A program made the position numbers and the translations under genes. A DNA stretch of 64,000 bases. It comes from Centroberyx gerrardi (taxonomy: Eukaryota > Chordata > Actinopteri > Beryciformes > Berycidae). The DNA lies in the NCBI RefSeq assembly GCF_048128805.1, contig NC_136005.1, forward strand, positions 10,516,475 through 10,580,474, in the 5' to 3' direction. The notes under the pieces are model-generated. The model was not told the origin of the DNA. It searched no databases and was given only the letters and a program-made list of their open reading frames with translations. Shown in pieces: positions 36,675 to 47,900 of this stretch (within the stretch, counting starts at the first letter, position 1; every line of letters begins with the position of its first letter).

Positions 36675-36680
36675 GCACAC
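36580..36680. repeat. (CA)n microsatellite, ~100 bp
   Basis: One of the longest dinucleotide tracts in the window. Only a TCAC interruption near the left and GCACGCAC at the right. Confidence 0.97.
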
Positions 36681-36994
36681 AGTGTCGTTTCTTTATTCCC
36701 CAGCCAATTTCACACAGCTTTAGAGTAATTAGACACGTTTCCCTTTGGTTTCACCATCAGGGTGTTTAAAAACAGCCCAGCTGATGGGTGGGAGGGAGGT
36801 GGTGCTGCTACGCTTTTGAACGTAACCCCTGCCAATTTCCTGCCTTTTCACTGTGTAACGAAGACAAACGCAGCCCAGCAGGTACTTGGGAAGGTCTGGA
36901 AACTAAATGAGCATGAAAGAGGGATGAATCAACATACATGGGTGAGAGGAGAGATGGTTCGACACACTGAGTGATAAAATCTTGAGGTTAAGTT

Positions 36995-37043
<49 letters not shown>
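36995..37043. repeat. (GT)n microsatellite
   Basis: Perfect GT tract of about 49 bp, 160 bp from the inferred spata6 stop codon and on its 3' side. Confidence 0.97.
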
Positions 37044-37045
<2 letters not shown>

Positions 37046-37202
37046 CCACTCCTACAGACAGAACATACGGCAGGTAAAAATCTACAGTTTAGTGCGCGCT
37101 GGTGGAATGTTTTCTTTTATCCTTGAACTTCAACTATTCGTTATCAGAGTGACTGGTTAAACCCCAGAAGCGCTCTTGCCTTGTAACTTGTTTTTACTTT
37201 GG

Positions 37203-40200
37203 TCAGTTTCCAGTCAGAACAGGAGGGCAGAGGTCAAGGGTCACTTGGTGTTTCCGGTTGGTTCTGTGGGTCTGCAAAATCTTCTGGACTCTGCTGTGGA
37301 TCTGCTCCCAGTGAGAGGGACTGGGCTGACTGGTCTGGAACCTGAGGAAAACACACCACAAGGAGACAGCACATTACAAAACCTGTAAAAATAAAAATAA
37401 ATACATAAATACATAAATAAATAAAAATAACCTTTATTTGTATAGCATATTTCATACACAATATGCAGCTCAAAGTGCTTTACATCAATAGAAGGCAAAC
37501 TGATAAATATATAAAAGAACAAGCAAAATGCATTGCATTAAAATAATCAAATCAAGTAACAAAAAAGTAAAAATAGAAAGTTAAGAATATGCAAATAAAT
37601 AGACAAAGTGAATTGCATTAAAAGAACACAATCAAATTAAACAGTTAAAATGAAGGCTAATTAAAAGCTAAGATGAAAAGATATGTTTTTAGCAGTCGCT
37701 TGAAAATGCTTACAGAGCATCTCTAATATTCTTCATCAGGGTGTTCATCAGTTTAGGAGCAGAGTTAAAAAAGGCTGCATCCCCAATCTTCTTTTGAGAG
37801 GGGTTTTGTACTTCTAACAAACCAGTAGAAGACCTGAGGGCTTTTGAAGGAATACAGAAGAGACTATAGACTCAAATAACATATTCTGAGTCCCAGACAC
37901 CTGAATCAAGTTGGGTTAAGATAAAGCGAAAAGGATTTTGACACGATAAGGAGAATCTTGCATTCATACAATTTAGATACAGCTCCTGCTCTTGCTTCAG
38001 TGATACTCAGAAGTATTCCTTTTGTCCACTAGTCTGTGCTGCACCCTAAGGAAAGATGGGAGAGCCGGAGCAAAGCTGAAAGTACACTGACTTGACACAC
38101 TTTATGTATACTGTCTGTGTTATAAAAAAGGAGAACAGTTTGGAACATAAATGACAATGCTTCCTACAACAAAAAAAATGATTTTGATTTTGGCTCCTTT
38201 ATATTCGACCCTGTGTGCAAACTAAAAAAAAGAAAAAAAAAGTAATTTCACCATTGATAGAACCAACTATGCGTTCGAACCAGAGGCATAAACGTCCTTC
38301 ATCAATACAATATAAATGTATTCTGTCTGCGAGATGGCCACGGGCACTTATGAAATAAAAAATGGCAATGAAAGACAGACAGAAGTAAACAGTAATAAAT
38401 TCCAGTATTGCCTCTCATCCACATCTATTTGCTGGGAGTGGAGGGATGATGACTGACTGACTGATGCCCCGGCTTGGCTTGCAGTCTGGGGATGGAAGCT
38501 TTTCATCTGTAATCAGATAAATTCACTTCCTGCTTCAAAAAGTCATCAAGGACAAATCATCCAGAGACATGAATAGACTGAGACTTCAGGGCGTAGGGGG
38601 CAAAAGTTGCCATTGGCATCTGTCATTTGCTTTTTCCATCAAAGATTTGTGGTAAGACGTGACCCTCTCCCTGTCGGAGGGAATCTACAGACGCCCGCTC
38701 TAATCTCCCACCCTGCAACTCCTGTCGCGTTTTCAATTGAGAGAGAAGTATCATTCATTTCCTACAATTTACTTTCCAGTTTAAAATTGTCTATTGATTT
38801 TAATGTTTACTTATGGACTGAGAAGAGGGGAAGGGAAGGGAGGGTAGAACAAACAAACAAAACGGAACATCGGTCCCATCGGTGTGTGCAACTCACAGCT
38901 GCCGCGATCGATGACAAGGTCTCTCAGAATGTATTAAAGCGTGCGTCGGGTCAAATGCATCAGGGCTCTGGCTGAAACACAAATCAATACCATTTTCCTC
39001 TTTGTTTTCCCTTCTCTCTCCCTCCTTTCTAAGTAATGAACAAACATGACAAGACATCAGCTCCCGTAATTTGAGAGGTGGAGGGGAATTCATCCTGCCT
39101 GTCGACTGTGATCAAAATTAAAGATTAGAGGCGTATGAGTACATGCACGCGTGCGCACACACACATACACAAACACACACACACACAAAAACCAGCGCCA
39201 GTGTATGGCTAACATCTCATGAGAGAGCCATATTTGTCAATACTATATAATTGGAAACTCATACAGGGGCGCTTTTTTTTTAACAGCACCAATCCTTTGA
39301 AGATCTTTTGAGCAAACAAAAATGATTTACACATGCTTAGGCCTGAGTGTAGAGAGAATCTGCTGGCTTTGTGGCCAGAGGAGCCAGCCTGCAATGCTGA
39401 TCCTCAGAGATCATCACTGATGAACATCTGGATTATTATATTTTGAGGAGACCGTAAGTTGAACCACAAAGTTATTAACAAGCATTCTAGTAACTGTTGA
39501 CCCTTATTATCTAACTTCTTCTAAAAACAGGAGAATTTATTTATATAGGACGAGAGAGAGAACATCAAAAAAGAAAGAAAGAACATCAGAAAAAAAGACC
39601 TCAATTAACAACCATTATACACTGTTTCTTCATCATTTATCCAGGTGCTTTTGTTTTTTTTAATAGATTTTTTTGGGCATTTTCGCCTGTATTAGATAGT
39701 TCGAAGTAGAGAGAGATAGGAAAGCTTTGGAGAGAGAGGGGGATCAGATAAGGTTTCGCTGACGTTCACACGGTACAATGATAGTTTCCTATTGGCCACT
39801 GAGCGGCTCCATTGGCGCAGCTGGGGGTCAAGTGCCTGACTCAAGGCTGAGGTGACTGGGGGTTAAGTGCCTTGCCTTGTTCAGGGTTAGGAGGTTGGGA
39901 TGGAAGAGTCACTCATTCAGATTTTCCCAGCCAGTTTGAGGAGTCAAACTGGCTGCTTTTTGGCCCCAAGCCCTTTTTCTCTAACCTTTAGGCTAGTCCC
40001 TTACAGTGTGTTCATCCTCCAGTAAAAACTGTTGAGATTGAATCAAGCTTAACAACCATGTGAAAAAATCCTTATTTGGAAAATCCTGTTAACAAACTCG
40101 ACTGATACTAAAGCTAATAAACCACAGCGATGGCAGGGCTCCTCTGGGCTGCTTTTATTTTGTCCTCTTCCCGTTATTATTATTTTTCAATTATGGACTG

Positions 40201-43200
40201 TTGTTTTTGGAAAGCATTAATTTAGCAGGGAAAAAAAAGAAAGGTTCGGGTTCCCACACTCACTTGGACATCAAATTCAAGGACTTTTAAATGTAAAACT
40301 TTAATTGGCATGTTTTGCGGTAAGACATAACATTGGTCAAAATTAGACATCATAGAGGCTTAATGCTTTACAGTACTGATGATCTTGTCAAGTGAAGAAA
40401 TCACGGTGAAATCTTTCATTTTATATCTGCTGCTATATCACAGCAAATATCTTTCCTAGGGTTTTCTTCAGGATGTAAGCAGAGCAGTCCAGAGAGCTGA
40501 GGCATATTGATGAATTTTAATTAAAGAAATCAAGCACTTCCAAGGCCACCCATTCATTTTCAAAAACATTTAAGGCCTTATTTTACTTTTAAGGATTTTC
40601 CAGGGCCGTGGGAAACCTTAAGGTTGAAAGAAAAGGGATGCATTGAGTAGAGACTCTGTAATTGTGTACGTTACCGTTCTCTGAGGGAGGAGTTGCTGAG
40701 AATCAGAGGGCTTCTGGAGCTTGATGCACCGAGGGCGGACTGAGCTGAGACAGCGCCTCTCACAGGTGTCCTGATCTGGGCTTCATGCCTGGACAACAGC
40801 TCTGGAGAACCTGACCCTAACTGGAAGAGGTCAGAGGGCAGCAGGGTTTAAGGTCAACAGGGGTTGAGTCGGGTGCACTGAAAGCAGGACTGGTGAGAAC
40901 ACCACAGTCACCAAGGACACCCAGTCCACAACAGACCAGAGTAAAATGCAGAGGTGGAAAGTAACAAAGTACATTTACTCAAGTACTGTATTTAAGTACA
41001 ATTTTGAGGTACTTAATTTGAGTATTTCCATTTTGTGAGACTAAATACCTTTACTCCACTACATTTCAGAGGGAAATATTGTACTTTTTACTCCACTACA
41101 TTTATCTGATGGCTGTGGTTACTGGTTACTCTGCAGAATAAGGTTTTACATGCAAAACATACGATAAGCTCATAAAATATGTTGCATTGTTAGAGTTTAA
41201 ACTCCTCAGCAGTATATGGAGCAGTTAGACCTACAACATTAAAATACTTCTTACAGGTTAATGCATCAATAATTTAACACTCTGAAAGTACATTCTTCAG
41301 AATGAGTACTTAAGTACATTTTACTGCTAATACTTCTATACTTTCACTTATTATTTACGTATTTTTCCATTATCAAGTGAAGTAAGTTGTCAATCACAGA
41401 AAAGTATACTAATTTAACCCGTAACTGTCAAACCCATCTGACAATCCAAGCAGACTAAAGAAACACTAACAATTGTTTGCAAATACCATTTGGCAGCTCT
41501 GGTTGAGAGCAGAGGTTTAGAGTATGTGTAAATGCCATGTATTATAAAATAAGGATTTTCCAATATAAAGAGTATACACACAGTTAACATTTTTAAGCTT
41601 AAGCAAGTTATGGATGTGCTGTTGCATCCAAATACTAGCTGGCTAGATTCCTTGGTTTGAGATAATATAATTAGACTCACTCTGGCTGTTCTTGGTCTGT
41701 AGCTCCCCAGGAGAGAGGGATCTAGGATGACAAGAAGGTAGAAGAGTGTCACAGGGACAGGAAAACTGGGAGGAGCTTGTGAACTGCAAAACCTCTGCAC
41801 TACTTCCTTTGAAATATGAAATATTGTTTACTCCTCGAACATAAACAGATGTGAAAGAAACTGCATTTTGTTTCAGTATCTGTAGATTGTACTGAGTAAA
41901 GGCAGCGGTATACTAACAACAAAGTCAAACGTGCCCTACATAGAAGCACAGTTGAACACGGTGCCATATACAAATGTGTGTATACTTGCTGCGGCTTCGT
42001 ATTGTTTGTTTATTTACACTCAACGCCAGTGTGGGTGCATGAAGATTAAAGTAGTAACTGTAACCTAGGGAAACCAGAAACGGCAGTGACAAAAACTCAG
42101 AGAACATCAGAACATCAGCGTCTGCTTTGAACAGGCGGCTGGGGGAATATGAGGATTTAGAGGCCGTCTGATTGGTCATACGTGTCAACATCCTGTCAAC
42201 ATCCTAAACAATTCATTTTGAGTTGACCACGTGATGTTAGCACGGAGATGTAAACGAAGGCAATGGACCAGAAAAGGAGTCCGAAGCCAATGTGGCGACC
42301 AATGTTCAGCAACCCGTCCTTTTGTCCATACGAACCTTCCAAAATCCATTTCTGTAGCAAGCATACCACGGCCTTAAGTGAGTGAGCGAGTGTGTACTGG
42401 TGTGTGCATGTGAGTGATGAGGCTTACCTGTGAGATCAGCTGTGAAGCTGGCAGAGCGACTGTGACAGGAAGGAGTTTCCATCACAGACACACTACTGCA
42501 ACGAGAGACCTAGTGTAACACATAACAAAGAAGAAAAATCATCCGCTGAACAATGTCGGTAACTCAACAGACTTTTCTAGTTTGAATTCTTTTATCAATG
42601 CAGTAAAACACCTGCACAGCATGGTCGCACCGGCACTCGGGCCTTCATCAGTGTGCAACTTTGAATTTTTCCAACAGTTCCATCAGTGCTGCACACCAAG
42701 ATAGTTTTTCTAGCTGGGTGTGTTCTTCTTCACAGTGTTTTTTTCCCACTTTGAAACCCAAACAGTGACCGTATCAAGCACATCAATCAATCGAACAATC
42801 TAACAAAAAATACCCAATCAAGAAAACAAATAGAGATTTTGTTGGTCTTATTTTGCTAAATGAAAGTAGCAACAGCAGGCATTCATCACATTCAGTCACT
42901 TCTACCAGTCTGTGGCAAGATAATGGAGAAGTTACCCAGAAAGCTAGGACACACTCGTCATCTCACTGATACGCCTCTATTTGTCCTTCACTGCAGCCCT
43001 AATCACTCCAGCAAGAGGATCACAATGAGGCTGAAGGAAAAACAAGATAAAACTTTTACGGGAGGATAACTGCTAACGACCGTCTCAAATAACATACTAC
43101 TTGGCTATAGCTTCCCTCCACACACAAACCAAGAGTTGAGGCTCTCAAACGTGCACTGATAATACATTCAGCGCGGGCCGAGCTACTTCATTAGGTATCT

Positions 43201-44920
43201 ATTTGTTAATTGCAGCTTGACTCTTAATTACCAGGGTTAATTGTAGCCAGGGGATTCCCCCAGGAAAACCAGAGTGGAATAACATGCTCTGCTCTTTAAC
43301 AAAACACCCGCTGTATTCTAGTAAATGCCATTCATGTGTATCACAAAAACAACAAACAACTCAATCCCTAATCGTTTCTTTTAATAACAGTATCCTGGTG
43401 GATTTTGATATTCAAACCTCGGGATTACATTTGATGTGAATGAAAAATCAGAGAGAAAAGCAGAGTGAAGCGGGAGGGAGGGGCAGAGAACGAGAGGCCG
43501 TGCTGTTCTCCATCTATATTCCCCCAGGCTCTACGATCAGAAAAGCACTCCTTTTTATATGCAAATCTCTCATAGCTGTGATACGCCCATAATTAAAGTG
43601 TTAATAAACAAGTGTGTATCGGGCTAAATGCTGGACTTGCTGCTACTAAAGGGTACCAGAGCCCCACTGTGAGGATGATAAGCCATATTACATTCATGAG
43701 TGATGTAGAGGGGAAAACTACAGTGACATTAAACACCATTAAAGCTTCCTGTGAAAAAAAGGAACATTGTTCTCTTACTATGCCCTCAAAATAAAGTTAT
43801 ATTCAAGCTTCTAACATACAGACTACAACATGATAAAAGGGAGGCAGGCACAGCATTGTTTTGAATGTAAAGGACCCACACTGAAAAATGGATGGACTGA
43901 AGGGCTAAGTTGGAAAAATATGTCAGCGGATACACACTCACCCACTCTTTTAGATTCCATCCAAACCATGTATTTTTGATCATCTGTGAACCATAACAGC
44001 TATTTTGTATTTTTGTCAACACCCTGTAAAAAGCTGAGAGTGAATAACTAATAGCATAAAAAGAGACTGGAAGCACCACTAGTTAGTTTGCTGTACGGAA
44101 GCTGTGCTAAGTATCTATGGTGCAAATCGTCAAGCACCAACATGCCCTCCTGCCAGTGGCATGGGCCCACAAGGAATGAATGACATCGATTCAGGAGGCC
44201 AGCAATTTAATGCAACCTGTCTGTTGGACAGGTGTATCGTTGGCACAAGTCATACCATCATATCACTGTTCTGGGTAGAAACTTCAACTTGGAGAAATCT
44301 ATCTTATGTTACCAACCAAGAAGGGCGGCTGGCTCTCCGTCTCCTTCCTGAAGCGGTGAGGCCCCAGCTGGAGATGGCTGAGCCTCTGCCTGGCGTCCTC
44401 TGAAAGCTGGCACATCCTGCGGTGGGTGTAAGGCGACAGGGCGCGTGTCCTGGAGGCGACTGTGGGCTGCTGGTAGCCAGAGTCTGCAGAACACCCAGGA
44501 CCTGTCTGTTGTCTTCCCTTCCTGTGTCTGTGGGAACTATGACCAGATGGGGATGAAGAAGGAGAGGGTCTGGACGATGATGGCCATGCAGAGTTTGTAA
44601 TTCTAGTCTCAGTGTTTTGCTTTTCTTTCCCACTTTTCACGGGACTACAGTTCCCATCAACCCCCGTGGAACACTGCCGGCTGGATGGAGACTGACATAG
44701 TGCTTTGGGCGATGAAGACAGTTTGGTTGAGCTCCGTCCGGACGGGGATAGGGATGGCCTCACTGGAGAGAGACAGCAAGGCTGGGGGGTGGAGGGAGGG
44801 AGGGAGGGGGAGAGAGAGAGAGGGAGAGGGGAAGAGAGAGAGAAAGAGAGAGAGAGAGAGCGAGAGAGCGCGAGAGAGAGAGAGAGAGAGACAGAGAGCG
44901 AGAGAGAAAGAGAGAGAGAG

Positions 44921-44961
<41 letters not shown>

Positions 44962-47900
44962 AAGGTTGATATGTTGTTTTGATATGTCAGACTAGTTATG
45001 CATCAGATGTGGTAATTCTCTGTTTTGAGGCACAAAGGGATGCAATGCATAGCTTTTATCTCAGCAGCGTCTAGATTTCTCTGCAGACTGCAAAGTTATT
45101 CCTTTACAGATGCATCAGCCATTTCAGCTATTAAGCCAATTGCTCTCAGTGTCTATACAGACTTGTTCTCCCTGGACGAAACCATTAAACCATTAGCCAA
45201 ATCATTCAGCTTAAGTGTTACAACAACAACAGCTCTCTCAGTCCGCACTGCCATGGAGACCACCTCTGCAGAATGACTTCAATAACTCTAATGGCCGCTA
45301 ACATCATTCTCAGATGCAATATCCCACTTCCTGCGGGCAATGTCGACCGGGGATAAATAAGTTAAGAAAAAATGTTAATTACGTTTGATGGCCATCTCCA
45401 GTCTAATATGATAAAGAGGCATTACCTGGCTGTAAAACAAAGATAATCTAAATGCTAATTAGGGACATCACGGAACATTAAAACTCATTTTTTAAGAGAA
45501 ACAGAATGATAAATAAATCCTGATTGAGGTTGCCATTTCAGAGTGGTCTGATTTAATGGAATTAAGCAAAGTAAGCCCCCCCCTCCCCCTATTTCCTTCA
45601 CCTCTTCCATCTGTTCTTTGCTGGTGGAGATCCACTGAGAGTCAGTCACTTTTCCTGTCTGCAACTGCGTGGTGAGGGCTTGTCTGATGTGATTAGTTGC
45701 TCTTGCCACTGTTGGTATTGTGTGATAAAGTGGCCTGTCCTTGAGACAAAGCCTGAGCTACATGTAGCTTATTAAACAAGAAAAACCAACCTTGCCTAAA
45801 ACGCGTACATGCAAATAATGTTGGGAGTAAAAACACTACAAACTGTGCCAAGTCAACCGTGCTGATCTTTTACATAGAGGGAAACACGCATGGATTAGGG
45901 AAAAAGCGGGACTGACAACAGTGGAAACACAATAGACAGCTGTGTGGGGAAATAGGGATAAGATATAAAGAGAGAGATTAGAGGGTGAGAAAACAGGAGA
46001 AGGACAGAAGAAGAGAGCAACACTTTACTACTTTGCCGAATGTATATTCACCACTACAGTTATAGAGGTTTCGTGGCAGTTGCTATCATTCTAAATCTCT
46101 ATTAAAGCAGGACATGGTTTGTCGGCTGGGCAGGCAGGCTGTCAGGGAAATGCCTATGCTGAGGAGCCATTAGGAGGGGAGAATGGAGAAATTCTACTGT
46201 CTGACAGCCACAGCGGTGCTCTGATCCAGACATCCCCCTAAGGGGCCAGGAGAACACATTGACAATCTGCCACGCTGTCAATGACATCCCATTTAACCAA
46301 ATAGCTTTGCTTAGGTTACTGCACCTGGAAAATATATGGTACTGTTTTTGGCACAACACGCCAACCACTGTGTGATGGATCATATGCTACTAACAGGACT
46401 GTCTGTGAAGGGTTTTCCCTCTTTCTTTCTTTTTTTAACCAAAATTCCTTTTTGGTCTGAAAATGGAAGACTACCCTGCTCTCCTGCTGTCCGTCTGCCG
46501 AGCACAACACACACACACACACACACGCACACACACACACAAGGCCATCACTGAGTGGATTAGCCTGCAGAGAACAGACGGGAACCTCATAAAACAAATC
46601 CTGGAGCCGCCATGAAAGGAAAGAGAGAGGCAGAGAGAGAGACAGAATACAAGAAATCCACATTCTTTAAAAGGTAAAATGGTGATTTTATGCAGCTGAG
46701 CACCAGTTACCCTTTAAATCCAATGCGACACAGTGGAGGAGAGGTGCAGGTAAGCCTGAGCCAGGCCTGGATAGTGGCAGTGAATGTGAAAAAACGACTT
46801 ACTGACTGGTTCTGTGACAAAAATTGTATAAAATCCCAGCTAGCGGGAGCAGTGAGAGGAGCCTGGCTATCAGCATCACAGATCTGTCTCCCCGTAATTA
46901 CATTCACAAGGAGAGAACAGATACCCTTGAAACACTACAGGGATGGATAGATAGATGCAGTAGCCATGGCAACAATAGAAGGTAGGTCTATATGGTGGAA
47001 ACAGACAAAATTGATAGAGAGTGATGTTACTCATTAGAGTGGTCTGGAAATGAATCTTCACTGTTCGAGCTATGGTCACTTTCACAGTAACGCTGAGTGT
47101 TTGGCTCTGATGTGATCTCAAATTCAGCCTCATTTTGAACAGGCAGGCAGGCAGATAATTACACTGTATATTTGACTCTCGAGGGACACTTTGATGTCTA
47201 TTAACATTTTAAACTTTGAGCAAGCTCCGATGCTTCTGAAAGGCTGTGAACATGTGTCAAGTGAAATGTATTCAAAAAGAACTCGGCAAGAAAGGGCATA
47301 AATGCAGATAAAAACAAGAGAAAACAAATGCAAGAGAATGTGAAAAACAGGAAAGACTATCTGTGTGTGTGTGTGTGTGTGTGTCACCGTGTGTGGGTAT
47401 GCAGGCTTGTGAGATGTAATGTGCGGACACACTTACAGGTGAGGTGGGCCGGCTGTCTTTCCCATCACTCTCCTCAATGACAGATGTGGTAGCAAACTCC
47501 ACTTTGGGACAGATTCCCTAGAGGGAGAGGGAGAATGGGAACAAACACAACACCTTTAACAGGGAGATGGAGACAAAAGCACAGATAACAGCGTTGCTTT
47601 GGAAGATCCATTTACAACCACAATTCTACAATCTACGCCACGCTTGAGAAAAACAAATTGGAGGAAAGAGAAAGGCTCGAGTGATGTTTAAATAATATGG
47701 CAATTTGGAGAGAGACATCTAAATTGCTATGTAGACCTCGAACACAAACACATAAAAAGCAAACAGAGAGAGGGGAACCGTGTTTAAAGACATTTAAATG
47801 ATATGTCTGCTATGTGCACTTCAGAGGACAAGGAGAGGATGCAGAAGAATGAACGAGAGAGGGAAGAGGTAGAGCGAGAGAGAGATGACTGAAGGAGAGG

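Larger units (their letters stand above)
34367..37202. other. Intergenic DNA before the spata6 3' end
   Basis: Includes the MITE at 35271-35571 and two long dinucleotide tracts (36580-36680 and 36995-37043). No gene with splice or homology support. The spata6 3' UTR should occupy the right end; a canonical AATAAA on the minus strand was not seen in the first 120 bases after the stop. Confidence 0.45.

Noticed and set aside
45590-45660. Candidate extra spata6 exon ([18 protein letters not shown] on the minus strand)
   Set aside because: It has acceptor- and donor-like ends and phase 0, but exons 6 and 7 already join in phase and the donor (GTGAAG) is weak.
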